Shown here in pieces: positions 20,671 to 33,149 of a DNA stretch of 64,000 bases. Origin of the DNA: Atherix ibis (taxonomy: Eukaryota; Arthropoda; Insecta; Diptera; Athericidae); NCBI GenBank assembly GCA_958298945.1, contig OY282605.1, forward strand, positions 27,568,811 through 27,632,810, given 5' to 3'. Each line of letters starts with the position of its first letter. Positions within the stretch are counted from its first letter, which is position 1. The position numbers and the translations under genes are program-made. The notes below the pieces were generated by a model. It was not told where the DNA came from. It made no database searches and was given only the letters and a program-made list of their open reading frames with translations.

Positions 20671-22345
20671 GTTTGTTTGTTTGTTTGTGATCAAGGTCCC
20701 ACAGGCGTGGGACCATCTAAGCACCACGACCGTTGGGCCATTGGTCGTCTCCGTTATGACGGTTTAACTGTTCAAAGGAACAAAGTTAGGAAAAGCTTTT
20801 TTTATTTTTTCTTGGAGTAGATTAGGTTGAAGAGAGGACTAGGGAAGGGTGTAGCTGGATATAGTAGTTCAGTTATTCTACTCGTCCTGAATTTTCTTGT
20901 CCTGAATTTTGGATTGGTTGTCGAGTAAATCAGTAATGGTCAGCTAGTGTGTAGCGATGAAAGTCACACAATTCAGCCATTCTGTGCATTTGGTGAACAT
21001 TGATGCTGTCAGCTGCCACGAGATGAGTAGATTAATGAATGCCGCGAATACTGTGGGAACTAGGCGGAGCAGAACCTCTTTTGCAAGCCGATCCGCTTAT
21101 TCGTTGCTAGGAATGCCTACATGCCCCGGCACCCTACGCAACTGAATAAAATCGATTAGACAATGTTTGATATCATTTAGAACCCGGTTGTTCCTGAGGC
21201 CAAGAATAGCATTTAAAGCAGCAAGGCTATAGCTAAAAATAATCGTTTCGTGGCATGCAAATTTTCATGTTTATTGTTTACAGCATGTTCAACTGTTGAT
21301 CGTACTGCCCAGAGTTCTGCAAAATAAGATGTTAACTTGTATGGAAAATTATTATAGTGCATCTCCTCAAAGCAACTGCCCACTTGTTGAAGTTAAACGG
21401 TCATTAGTTGCCGCATCAGTATAATCAATTGCGACATTACCGAATCGACTCAGCTCATGCTTAAACAATGTTGAGTTTGTTGCCTCCTTTTTCAGTTGGG
21501 ACATGTTAACCGAAATTCGCAATACAGCTCCCATCAAAGGCATCCATGCCGGGTCTAGACGGGTATTTGGGATGATTTGAAATGGTATGTTGGGATTTAT
21601 TTCCATTTCGGTCAGGATTAGTGAGAGTATAATGGATATTCAGACAGTAGCAGAGGTTTTTATAGATGAATCGGTAACTGACTTTGAGAAGAAGTTGTAA
21701 AAAGGAAAGGAGTTCGGCCAATTTCAACTAGTAGAGAAGCAACCGGTGAAGTGTGCTAAGCTCCACTGGCTAATTTTATGCAGTAGTTGACCACTGTCTC
21801 AATTTTATTCTAACCAACCGGTGCATTGATAGAATCTTATGAATAGTATGTTTAAGTTGAGGGTCCCATCTGGATCAGCGGATAATCGAGATACCTAGAA
21901 CGCTAATGGAATCCGCTAAGGGAAGGTGTTTATTTCCACCAAGCGATAACGGAGTGCGACATATATGTAGACAGGGCGTTTTGTCAAAATCTATAATAGC
22001 ACCATTTTTATGGCACCAGGACCTATGGCGTGTGATACGGCATACACTGTGGTTTTTTCAGCCACTAATACAAAAATATTGTCCGCGTATATGAAGTGAA
22101 GAATGTCTGCCAAAGAGTAGAATAGAAATTACAGATATATATTAAATATAATAGTGGAAAGAGGAGATCCCTGTGGAATACCATTCTCCATGTTGTGATA
22201 TGTCGTGTAGTAGGCATTCGCTCTAATCGTAAAAGTTTGGCCAATTATCGAAGCCTCACTCTGCCAGCTGGACAAGCACTCTGTGACGCCAAATCCCTTC
22301 GAGAGTCTTTTCCAAATCTGAGAGAAAGAAAAACGCCATGTAGAC
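20671..22345 (-). mobile_element. I-like non-LTR retrotransposon, 5'-truncated, with target-site duplication
   Basis: Inserted in a satellite monomer, flanked by direct repeats CTAAAATATCCTTT (20657-20670) and CTAAAATGTCCCTTT (22346-22360). On the minus strand it starts within the reverse transcriptase (around ECLSSWQSEASIIGQTFTIR). It then has NGIPQGSPLSTIIFNIYL (motif B) and HFIYADNIFVLV (catalytic YADD changed to YADN). The RNase H domain follows, with FGNVAIDYTDAATNDRL and RVPGHVGIPSNE.ADRLAK. The tail is (CAAA)n, visible as TTTGTTTG on the plus strand. RNase H after reverse transcriptase fits the I group. Several stops make it inactive. Confidence 0.85.
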
Positions 22346-22405
22346 CTAAAATGTCCCTTTAATATAATACCGACTAATCAGCGATGAAATAAATCATCGT
22401 TGATG
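22346..22405. repeat. Continuation of the interrupted satellite monomer
   Basis: AATATAATACCGACTAATCA and following bases match the part of monomer 3 after CTCTAAAATATTATTTT (about 20295-20345), confirming that the LINE split one monomer. The match fades after about 22405. From there to 22640 nothing is recognised. Confidence 0.7.
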
Positions 22406-22644
22406 TCTGAATTTTTTAAAATTTTTGTGTCAAAGCACTTGATTGTTTATATTCAAAACAGGGTTATTCAGTAATGTACTGAATAAAATTAGAAAAGTCA
22501 ACTGTGACTTTAACGAACATTCAGAATTTAATGCAATTAATATAATAAAATCTGTAGCAGGTAGATCACTATCCAACAGGTAGAACTGCGACAAGAGAAA
22601 AGAGGACTTGTCGAAATTCATTTCTCCCATTAAACATGATTATT

Positions 22645-24330
22645 ATAAGAAAATATTCTTTTTTGCCTTTGGAGCAGCTGTTTACACGTAAAAAAACGCC
22701 GTTCGACGTCTCTCAGATTTAATTCTTTATAGCACACAATTTCCTTGCTTTTGGATCATTCACAAGGCTTTTAAACGACGGGAAATGGCTTGTTGAGTAA
22801 CTCCCAATGAACCTGCAAGTTCTTGTTACATTTTTCATATACAAGGGTCGTTCAATAAGTCCGTAGAAAAAGATGGAAAAAAACTGTTTTTAAAAAAAAA
22901 ATTTTATTTTTCAACATAATCTCCTTTTAACTCTATACACTTTTCCAACAGTTTTTTCAAAATTTTTATCCCGTCCAAAAAATAGGATTACGGAAGTTCT
23001 GCAAAATACTCATCCGTTTGAGCAATGATGTCCTCGTTGGAAGTGAACCGTCGTCCGCCAAGCCATTTCTTCAGATTGGGGAAAAGAAAATAGTCACTCG
23101 GGGCCAAATCTGGTGAATAAGCGGGATGCTGCAACAATTCCATTCTCAATTCCACAATTTCGGCCATGGAAACAGCGCTGGTATGCGCACGCGTATTGTC
23201 CTGATGCAAGAGGATTTTTTTCTTCTTCAGATGGGGGCGTTTCTCTTTGATTTCCTCGCTCAACCGTTGCAATAACGACGCGTAATACGCTCCTGTTATT
23301 GTTTTTCCTTTTTCCAAGTAGTCAATAAAAATGATGCCCTCCGAATCCCAAAAGACCGTGGCCATCACCTTGCCGGCCAATGGCACAGTTTTTGCCTTCT
23401 TCGGAGCCCGTTCACCCTTGAAAATCCACTGTGATGACTGTCTCTTCGTTTCTGGAGTGTAGTAGTGTATTCAGGTTTCGTCCACAGTGACATAGCCTCA
23501 GAGTCCACTACACGATTGCGCTTATTCTCCTCTGAGAGCAAACGCGGCACCCATCTTGCCGAAATTTTTTTCACAGACAATTTTTCATGCAAAATTGAAG
23601 CGACTGTACCTTGTGATATGCCCGTGTCCTCAACTAATTCGCGCACTTTAATTCGCCGATCCTTTAAAATCAGATCGTGGATTTTGTCGATGATTTCAGG
23701 AGTAGACACCTCAACTTGGCGTCCTGAACGATGTTCGGCCACGTTTAAATTCATTCACCCAATTGTAAACCGTCGCAAACACAGGTGCAGATGTGCCATG
23801 AACTGCATCCAACTCGGCTTTGATTTCTTTCGGGCTTAAGCCTTTCAAATGGAGATGTTTGATGACAGCCCTAAACTCGCTTTTTTCCATTGTTATGCAC
23901 AAATAAATGTCGTTAACTTTAATCGACGATAGAAATTGACCTACGCTATGGATCGAGCTGAAAATTTGACAGCTTTCCTGTCGATAATGCTACTTAAAAA
24001 AAAAATCTTTACCGACACTACGAGCAATTTCTCGAATTTTCTAAGGACTTATTGAACGACCCTCGTAGTAATGCCTCCAATTCTGCGTCATCAAACTTTT
24101 TCACCGCTCCGGGACGCTCCTTGTCTTCCATGTCGAAATGACCACTTCTGTAGCATTGTAACCTATACAAGCCTCATCATAAGTTTCTACAACGCCGATA
24201 AAATGTCACAAATATAATGATAACGAGTTGTTGACAGATGTCTAAGTGTACGATTTGACGATTCTGATTCGATATTTTGGACCAGCACATACTTCTAGCG
24301 CCATCTATTGGAAAACAGCGATTGAAAAAA
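22645..24330 (-). pseudogene. Mariner family W, copy 2, split by a nested mariner
   Basis: The minus strand reads FDMEDKERPGAVKKFDDAEL up to 24068, and continues below 22840 with NLQVHWELLNK-type, frame-shifted helix-turn-helix sequence and LNLRDVERRFFTCKQLLQRQ. It is highly similar at DNA level to 3720-4345, including the leader GACAGATGTCTAAG and AGCGCCATCTATTGGAAAAC. The catalytic domain is missing beyond 22645. The 1,224-bp mariner at 22842-24065 lies inside it. Confidence 0.8.
22842..24065 (-). mobile_element. Mariner DD34D element with both terminal repeats and TA duplication (family Z)
   Basis: The terminal repeats are CAAGGGTCGTTCAATAAGTC (from 22842) and the inverse GACTTATTGAACGACCCTCG (ending 24065). 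TA lies at 22840-22841 and 24066-24067. The transposase on the minus strand is in three frames. 23902-23711 has MEKSEFRAVIKHLHLKGLSP and FATVYNWVNEFKRGRTS. 23754-23365 has VEVSTPEIIDKIHDLILKDR, then SARWVPRLLSEENKRNRVVD. 23386-22988 has FWDSEGIIFIDYLEKGKTIT, HQDNTRAHTS and SPDLAPSDYFLF, with 34 residues between the Asps. VDET is followed by TGA where W is expected, and about 15 residues before it are lost. Ends are good; the enzyme is dead. Confidence 0.92.
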
Positions 24331-25779
24331 ACCGCCATTTGAGCATTTACATATTTTTTCACTTTTCTCTTATTTTTGTTTTATGGAGTTAATCGATTTG
24401 GCATTTGAGGCATTCAATGTTGAGAAAAGTCTCTAATTTTGATTTACAATAACGATGAACACTTTCAAATTAAGACACTGTATATATTAATTTAATTAAA
24501 AGTCAACTTGAAATACTAAAAACAAGTACTAAAAACAATAATATTATTTCTGCTAACAAAAAGTAATCTTTTTCTGATAACTCTCAATTCTCATATAGTC
24601 TATCAATTTCGTCTTTCAAATTAACTTTAATAATAAATTCTTAAATGTAATTTCGGTTAGTAAAGCATAATTTAAAAAGAAATATAGTAAAAAAAAATTC
24701 CCTGACACACTAAGTCAAATTTTATTCTCAACTCAAATAAAACATAAAATTGATTTTTTATTACTTCAAAAAATAGATAAAAATTCTATTCGAATAAATT
24801 AAAATAAGAATTCCAAAAAATAGTATATCGAAACTATTTGATAATTTCCATTGCCCCAGAGTCCCTACTACAGAGAGGACAGGCAACTAGCTACCCGGAA
24901 GAATGGATGATTGAAAAGTTGCGTAAAACTTTCATGTTTTCCGTCGTTTTAAGGTCATTCGCGAATAAAGCATTGTAAATTTCTTGCTTTTTCTTCTAAT
25001 ACATATTTATTTTTTTTTGTCCATTTATTAACCGCAATAAAATATGAAAGAAAATAATTCAACAAAATGACATATCACGTTTGGGGGCGTCCTGTAATTT
25101 TCATAATAAAAATTCAAAGTACTTCAAATCGGCAAGGACATTTCTGATTTTGATTCAGTAAATGTTCTTGAAATTCATTTCTCATCATTAAATAATAGTA
25201 CTGAATTTGTTATATAACATTTTTGCGATTATACAAATAGGAAAAATTCCATAGAAACAATGTGCAAATATGACTATTCAAATTCTTTTCTTTTTTTGTA
25301 ACAAGAAAGAATTACAAACGTGATTTTTTTTTAGCTTTATACAGCGCACAATCCATTAAGCTCTATCACAAGAAAAAAATACCACTTTTAATACGGTAGT
25401 TTTTTCATCTAATTTATTTGTATAAGTAATTTTTTTTTATCCTCATAGTTTAGTGCAAAAAAAAAACACCAACAGGTAAAAATATGCGGTAAAATTATTC
25501 AATTTTAAATTTTTATGATAATCGGTTTTCCTGAGTGTTATCTGCCTGTCAGTTTCTATTTTAGCATAAATTCAGTCGTTATAAAAACATCATCGAATGC
25601 AGTTAATTCAAATCAAAAATGCATTTACATTTCATAAAAATTGAAATTTTTTTGCACGAATAGAAATGTTTCACGTTTTACTATTAGCTTTTGTGCTGCA
25701 CCTGATAGGTTTCTCGGAAATGAAATTATTCATATTAGTAATAATTTTTTTTTCATATTCAATGAAAATTCTTGGAAAA
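24331..25779. other. AT-rich non-coding stretch
   Basis: Homopolymer-rich sequence with no motif recognised. The slightly GC-richer 24850-24960 contains nothing identifiable. Confidence 0.45.
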
Positions 25780-26560
25780 ATTGTAAGGATTCCATGTGAC
25801 AGAATGGCAGTAGCAAGGCAAAGGCAATTTGAAGCAGCGGTCAATCGTTATATTAGACTAGCCAGTGGAGCACTACCGACTTCCCTGGTGGACTGTATTC
25901 TTATTGAAACTGACACTGTCTTTATAAATCCCGCTTAGTCCTAGTATACCAAAAACCGTTTGCATCGCAAATAATCCTCTTTTTCGTCCTTTCTTTTCTT
26001 ATTGATCTCCGAGTTGGAAGGAGATCTATCCACACTTTCGCTTATTTTCCCAACTTCCCTTCCACACCAATTCATCCGTCTATAGAAAGCTTCTCATTGA
26101 ATTAGAAGATGGATTGGGTGATTCCACACCATTCGTGGATTGGAAACCATTCGTGGACCATCAAAAAATGCGCTGCTCGATGATATTTTTAATTTCTGGC
26201 CACGTTGGTATCCTCGGCAATAAATGAACTAATCAACCGGGTGATAGCCCTGTTCCCACTGAAATTACTAACTTGCCTTATCTTCTTACCAAATAATCTT
26301 TGGTCATGTATAGACAAGCAGACTAGACCAACGGTGAAAGATGGCTTCCAGTCTACACAACAACATTCCGAAATTCTAGGCAAGGAAACTTCTCAGAATT
26401 TGAATTGGGCATACCGCATTTACCAATGATTTCCTTTTCAATAACCAACCTCATCCTTCATGGCATTCCTGTGGCGTTCAACCCACCATACCCTATATTT
26501 TAAGTATATGCCACCTTATCCAGAATTTAGACCCAATAACTCCTTTTCCAACTCCTCCCT
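25780..26560 (+). pseudogene. I-like LINE C-terminal remnant (post-RT region and RNase H)
   Basis: The open frame 25666-25938 ends with QRQFEAAVNRYIRLASGALP, then TSLVDCILIETDTVFINPA. This matches the conserved block between reverse transcriptase and RNase H in I-like and related elements (NRxxRxAxGALxTxPxxxLLxE). At about 26190-26245 SGHVGILGNK and TNQ correspond to the RNase H motif PGHxGIxGNExAD. The hydrophobic start of that frame (MFHVLLLAFVLHLIGFSEMK) is AT-rich flank and not a signal peptide. GC is higher than around it; stops and shifts abound. Confidence 0.65.
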
Positions 26561-28759
26561 TCAATTTGCTAAAAGTAATTAATATACTCCATTAAAATTA
26601 ACCCGCTCCCAATTGATCCCTCCAAATAATTATCGATCAGTTTTATCAGATAAGCTAGAAATCACCAAATGCCCTCATAGTCATGGCGCTATTTAATAGC
26701 CTCTGAATTTTGCATCAGAAACTTTGTGGGAAAAAATGGTGGATTTCTGCTCATGCGTTATATTGCTGCAACATTTTATATGTGTATAAACATTTGAAAT
26801 CTTGCAGCAATAAACCATTAACTAGGCCCATCAAATTTTAGTAATTTTATGCGTTGAAAATGATTTTTTTTATAATTAAAAAAAAATTTAACAATTGAAA
26901 AAAAGAAACCACTAAATTTATATATTATTTTATAGGATTTAAAGCAGTAAACAACGTAAATAAATAAAGAGAAAGTACCTCAACTTTTTAGGCCAGTTTT
27001 CTTTGGCCCACACCATTGTAGGTAACGTTGAGATCATTTAACTTGTTTTTTTTTTTAGACTATCAATTTTAATGATCCTAAAATTTTATTATTTTCTTTT
27101 CTACAATAGAGAATCTAATTTGCCTATTGTTGGAATAATAAAAAATTTTAAAGAAATCTTTTTTGCAACAAAGTAAAAATTCCAAAAAAAAATATTTTCA
27201 TTTTTAAAACTTTTATTTAAGAAATTTTTATTTTTAATATAATTAAACGAAAAATTCTTAGCAAAAAATATAAAAAATTTGGAATATTTAACGATTTTTT
27301 AGAATTTATAATATGAAAATTTTTAAATAATTAATTTGTTAAAAAAATTTTAAATTATTAAGTTTTTTTATTCAAAACTCCTCTTTTCTCTGTTAGGAAA
27401 TCTCTTTTTTAAAAATAAACAATTTTCTAGATTTGGATAAAGTCTATAATAATTTATTCAATGACATAATGTTGGGGCTTTAAATTTGGACAAGTCTATA
27501 AAAAGATACAAGAAGAAGCAAAAAAAAACTTTTGGCACAGATTGATTGTGGTACTGGTTCCCGTAGGTGAGAATAATTAATTCAAAGTTTGCGAAGGCCA
27601 ATGAATTTAAATCGAGATCAAAAATTCCAAAATACAAGAACAAAATATCTTGCAATGAAAATTTCGTTGAGGTGGCACCAGCCTCAGCATATCTTTATGG
27701 TATACCACACGGCAGTGCATTCAGGCCACAGGTGGGCAACAATTTTCTATTGTATTCTGCTTGTTCGTATTCAAAGTATGAATAAATTAGATTGCATAGT
27801 CATATATATTATTGATACTATTTTAGTTAATAAAATATTATAGAAAGAATTTCCAAAAAACTTATATAGATTTTTTTTTCTTATGTAAATTTGATATTAT
27901 TCGGCTCGAAAAGGTTGGATAAAAAATATTATTTTATTGTGCATAAAAAAAAATTAAATGTTTACTAATTTAAGTTAAATAAATTATTGATTCGAATTTA
28001 TCAGGTTAATGTCCATTAAAAATTATTCAGACATTATAGAAAATTAAAATTTAATATTCAATAAAAAAAATTGTTTGGTTTGCAGAACACGTTTTTCAAT
28101 AGACTAATTCGGTTTTCTACCGGCAATTAAAATTCCCGGTCAGGTATGGAATATAAAATGTTCGAAATATTTTCTATTCCGGTTAAAAAAATTTCAATTG
28201 GAGTTAGAAGCATGACTCTAAACGTCAATACTGTACAGTCTAAGTTATCCTAATAATACGAGTATATAGCATATAACATTTTGTCGGTAGACAGTCTCTT
28301 AACATTAAATTATGTTTATTACCATAAAAATTCTAAACTTGTCAGATAATGAAAAAAAAAAAATTTCAATAAATTGTGAAATTTTTTATGCTATAAAAGA
28401 TTATTCATCATTAATTATTTTATAGCAAAAAAAAAATCTTTACATATTCGACTTAGATTTTTATTTTAGAAATAAATAAAAGCAACAAAAAAAAATATCA
28501 AATTTAATATAATTTTTTGAATAAAAAAATTTGTTCATTTTGCTTGCCATAACAATTGACTATAATTTTATAGTAAAAAATTTGTTCATTTTCTGGTGCG
28601 GAAAATAAAAATCTGTCATTTTACTTGTATTCAATATATATATCAGAAAATAAAATATTTATTTAGATTATATATTGCCATTTGATAAAATAAATTGCTT
28701 TACTTATTAAAAAATTGGGTAATATTGATAAAAAAATACAGAATGTGGTAGATTTTACG
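26561..28759. other. AT-rich stretch, with a possible reverse-transcriptase trace at 27640-27760
   Basis: Mostly A/T runs. In the plus frame 27567-27785, AYLYGIPHGSAFRPQVGNNF loosely resembles reverse-transcriptase motif B (YGIPQGSxLxP), but nothing else supports it. No other feature is recognised. Confidence 0.3.
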
Positions 28760-29375
28760 TAGCCATTTTCTGACTAAAATTTTGTTCTTCAAAAAGATAC
28801 ATTTATCGCTTTGAAGATATGTCAATAAGCAAAATTTCTATATATGCGGCTCTTAAAACCCCCAAGTAAATGTAAAAAAAACCCTGGATTTATGGAAAGT
28901 GATTGTCTGTATCAGTGGTCCAAATTTCTTTGAAAATTAAGAAGGGCAGACAGTTACCATCAATTCTGAGCGCTACGGCCGCATTATAACCGATTTTTTT
29001 TGGACCTAAACTTAAAGATTTCAATCTGGACCCTATATCGCTTTAACAAAACTATATAATACAGCAACTTTTGGTTCTATTGAGCGAAAAATTTCCAGGA
29101 CGCATAATTTCGATGTTTGGTGATGTCAATGAACCTCTAAAATTGTGTGATTTAATGGTGGTTTTTGAAGTTTTTCTTGTAAAACTATGTAAAAAATTAT
29201 ACTTAAATATAGAATCTATAAAATATAGAGCATTTTGAATGTATCGTGTAATTGTAGAATTACAGGCCGAAATATACAAAAAAAAAGTGTAATAAAAATT
29301 ACCTCAAAAGGATCGAGTCCTTAAGATGTGCCATGGTAGCCATTTGAATAATCATATTTTTCACATAACTAATGG
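28760..29375 (+). pseudogene. DD41D transposase remnant, catalytic half to C terminus
   Basis: Plus-strand pieces in order: RYVNKQNFYICGS, NPQVNVKKTLDLWKVIV, FFEN then EGQTVTINSERYGRIITDFF, KDFNLDPI, LLSEKFPGRIISMFGDVNEP, KLCDL and LQAEIYEKK. The end is NKNYLKRIESL. The order and spacing match the other DD41D copies. The QDGAT block is lost. Frameshifts occur at nearly every join, so it is an old copy. Confidence 0.7.
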
Positions 29376-31259
29376 CAAGGTTTAAATCAATATAATAAAA
29401 TTATTTTAATCAGAATTTTGTATTTATTTTAAAATATTTACTTTCCGAAGCACAAATTGGTTAATTTCAATTTATGGTTCGGAAAGTAAATATTTTACCT
29501 ATACTAGCATTTAAATTTAAAAAAAAAATAAACATAATATAAATTAAGAATAAAGTTTTTTTGTTGTGAAAAATATATCCAATCAATAAAAACTGGTACA
29601 TTTACTTTTAATTATATTATAAAAACTTTGAATATTTTACCTAACAATCACCTGTTAAACTGATACTATATGAACTTGAACATTTCGATTTACTTTTGAA
29701 TCAAGGTTATTTTATATCAAGTCAATTAGAGTATATTTATTTTTATTCTTTTTCAAATTTTTCTACTATTGTATAAATTTGTATGCATTAATTCCTATTC
29801 AAATTTCTATCGATTCATAAGTAAATAATGAAGCATGTTAACATGAAATTTTGTAAATAACTTTTGTCAGTTATTGGTCTCTTCAAATGAATTAATCGAT
29901 CGATATGGATTAATTGAAAGTTTTCTACTATTTTATTTTATTTTTAAATTATCCTTGAAATAAGAAAAAAAAATCCTATAAAAAGTAATTGTTAAAATTT
30001 AAAATAATTTATATTATTTGGTATTATCCAAATTACCATAATAGTAGAAGATACTTATTTTATTTATTGTTTTTTTTTTATAGAAAAATAGCACAAAAAA
30101 TTATAATAAAAATATTATTATATATAAGCACATGTACAGGTCACAAAATAATAAAAGTAACAAAGTAATTAAGGTGTAAGCTTTTTGTCAATTATAAATT
30201 GACTTTTGAAATTTTTATTGTTTCTTCCCCATTTGTTAATAAAATAATATTAACTAATTAGTAACTTTATATAACATAACATACTCAATTTGGATATTTT
30301 CTTTTAGTACCAAAAATAATTTTGATTTTGTAATAAAATTTTCCAAAATTATTAACCAAATTACTTTTAACGAATATGAATAGTGGTGGTTACATCTAAG
30401 CTTTCGCCAATTTAACTTTTTTAGTTGACTTTTTTTTTTGCTTAAGAAATAGAAATGGACAAAATCATATATTTTTTTTGTTGCAAAATCATAATAATTA
30501 TTTTTTAAAAATATGTACAAAGGAAGAAAATTAAAAGACAAAAGACAAAATTTATCAGCGAATAATATTGTTGTGTGGTAGAAATTTTCTTCATATTCAT
30601 TGAAGCTAAAATTGGCAAAGTTGTCCAAGAAATTTTAAAGATGTCCAAATACATATTTTTTTTTTGATGTTTCTGAAGACATTAATTATTTTTCCATTAT
30701 ACAAATAAGACACTTCTACTTTCTTCACTAATCATTATAATATTCAAACTGAATTTGGTTAGATCTTCTTATAACGAAAGTGAAAACTACCACCACTAAC
30801 TATGTGGAGATGTTTTTAAGCTTTTACAAGCCCAGTGCAATTGTTTTTTTCTTCTCCTTTTTCGTTTAAGTACAGGTAGCTGACCGAGGTTAAGTATTCA
30901 AATTTATGGTACTTTGGCCTTTTGTACACTTTTTCTATATTATTTTTACATTTTCCTCTTTTTTTGTGAAATTTTATAAATGCAAATAGTGAAAGTGCGG
31001 TTTTAACAACAAAATAACAATACTTCCAAAGTAAGAATAATTGCAATAAAAATATAGTATGAAAATGTTAGCCTTTGTCATTTTGTGCTTTTGAAATAAG
31101 AAGCAAAAATATTGATATTTATTAGAAAAATTATAAATAAACTTCCATTTTAATAAAGCTTTATCCAATTGACGATTCAGAATGTAACATTAAATAATGC
31201 ATATTTTAAATTTAGATTTAAAAAACAACAAATTGTATTTTATTATATTAAATAAATCT
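29376..31259. other. AT-rich non-coding stretch
   Basis: Contains the 124-codon AT-biased minus frame 30628-30254 (rich in Phe, Asn, Lys, Tyr), typical of random AT-rich DNA. No motif recognised. Confidence 0.45.
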
Positions 31260-31700
31260 TGCCATTATATATGATATTATTTATGTGAGACTTTTTGAGA
31301 TGATTTTGGATGGCTTCATCAAAATTGCACGATCTTGGAGGGCAATTGGCATCATCAAATCCGGAAAATATTTTACTCTTTTTTCACATGGTCTTTTTAA
31401 GAATTGTTCGAGCAATAAAACCAAAATTTCTTATATGGTCACATAATGCTAAAATTTATCACACATTATGGTTCAGACTAAAAAAAAATCGGTTATCATA
31501 CGGTCATAGCGCTGACAATTGACAGTAACGGTCTCTCCTTCTGCATTTTCAAAGAATGACATTTTCAACCCAAAATTAACACCACATAGTTACTTTTTGC
31601 AGATACAAAAGCTTATATACAGTAACTTTGGGGTTTTCAGAGCCTCACAATTTTACTTTTTCATATTACCATTGAGCTATAATTGGTAAATTTTGTTCGA
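31260..31700 (-). pseudogene. DD41D transposase remnant
   Basis: The minus strand reads GSENPKVTVYKLLYLQKVTM, then MSFFENAEGETVTVNCQRYD, RMITDFF, SGFDDANCPPRSCNFDEAIQ and NHLKKSHINNIIYNGKIY. These are the family blocks from after the first catalytic Asp to the C terminus. The second catalytic block is absent. Frame changes separate the blocks. Confidence 0.7.
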
Positions 31701-32285
31701 AACGGGACTATGGCAGAATTCCCACTTTTGTAGAAATTTGTTCCCTAATTTTCCAATTTTAATATATTATTTAGGGATCAGTAATATAAAATGGCAAAAC
31801 ATACACTTTGATAACATATTTACTTAACAATTGCTAAAATAGCAGAGCTATACTTTCCGAAATACAAAATGGATAGTCGGGTTTTTGTAGTATTATTCGA
31901 TTACTAAATACTAATAAACGAATATAAATTTTTTCTAACAGTTAAAATATCTAAAATAAAATATTTAAAATACAGTAAAAATTCTAGAAAAGTTGCATTT
32001 TTTAATGGAAATTATTACAGACAATATTTTTGTGTTAATAGTGAAATTTTCTTTTTGCATAGAAATTTGCTAATAGTTATTTTGGTAATAATTAATTTAT
32101 ATAATAACTTTTTTTAAAGAAATAATTTGATAAAATCCAGGCTTTTATTGAATTCTTTTCTAAACAAAATAAAAAAATAAACTAGAAAATTACAAGTACT
32201 GAGAAGGTAATTTGAGAAGAAATGTGATGTCAAGACAGGTAATATTCTTAAAAATAATTGCATAAATTATTTTAAAATGTTCCTA

Positions 32286-33149
32286 CTAGTTTCAAAAGTT
32301 GTTTACTCTTTTTTCCTAGTATTAAAAGCTTTTCAAAAATATTTTACTCTTTGTTAAAATGGTCTAATGTGTACTCCAGCTAAAAATTATATTTTTTGAT
32401 AATTCTTTTTGCAAGGACTAAGAAAAACTTTTTTAATTTTAATATAATGGGTGTTTTTTCTTTTGGGTGTGAAACGAGCTGTCATCTATAAAAGTTTACT
32501 AATAATTTTTATTCAGTATTTTATTATGGATAAACTCACGCTTGAACAGTGTTTTATAAATCATTCAAATTAACTTCGAAAATAAGTCGACAATCCGCGA
32601 AACGTCTTATTGCAAAATTATGATTAGTAATGAGGCTTGTTTTGTGGCTTAATAGTTTCGTCAATAGGCAAAATTGTCACTTTTATAGTGAAACAAATTC
32701 ACAGTAGAAATTAAAGACCCCATTCCATCTTCCAAATGCAGTGTTAATTGGCGTCATTGGCCATCTCTGTCTGTCGTTGAAACTGTATGTTGGAATTCGT
32801 ATTACGATCAATGAACAGGGCTCCAGGGCCATGATCAATGATTATTGCTTTGAAAATATGTAAGCCACAGTACCGGGTAACATGTGGTTGTAGCAGGATG
32901 GCGCTACTGCCCCTACATCTCACAGAACTATTGATTAATTTGCAGACACGAATTGGCGACAAATTTTTTTCACCTTGGAATTGCCGTCAACTTGGAATTG
33001 GCGTCCAAGATCCTGAAATTTGGCACCAAAGCAGAAATAATTGACGGATTGAAAGCTACCAAACCAGAAATAATTTACGAATTGAAAGCCAATATTTAGC
33101 GAATTATAGCGGTGATAAAATCGGATTTACTCGTAAAAGTGGTCGAAAT
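32286..33149 (+). pseudogene. DD41D-containing tandem unit A
   Basis: The plus strand has a leader TGGGTGTTTTTTCTTTTGGG (about 32448), start MDKLTLEQCF at about 32526, IRITINEQGSRAMIND (about 32790), QDGATAPTSHRTID (second catalytic Asp, about 32896), NWRPRS, and ELKANI.RIIAVIKSDLLVK near 33100. Big deletions lie between. The unit is repeated in tandem from 33150. Confidence 0.65.

Noticed and set aside
25666..25780. Hydrophobic N terminus (MFHVLLLAFVLHLIG...) suggesting a small secreted protein
   Set aside because: The downstream part of the same frame is LINE sequence, and the hydrophobic part is AT-rich flank translated by chance.
27000..27060. Possible DD41D trace (GNVEII near 27030)
   Set aside because: One short block only; no neighbouring motifs on the same strand.
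30254..30628. 124-codon minus-strand frame
   Set aside because: Dominated by Phe, Asn, Lys, Tyr and Ile with no motif; expected by chance at this AT content.
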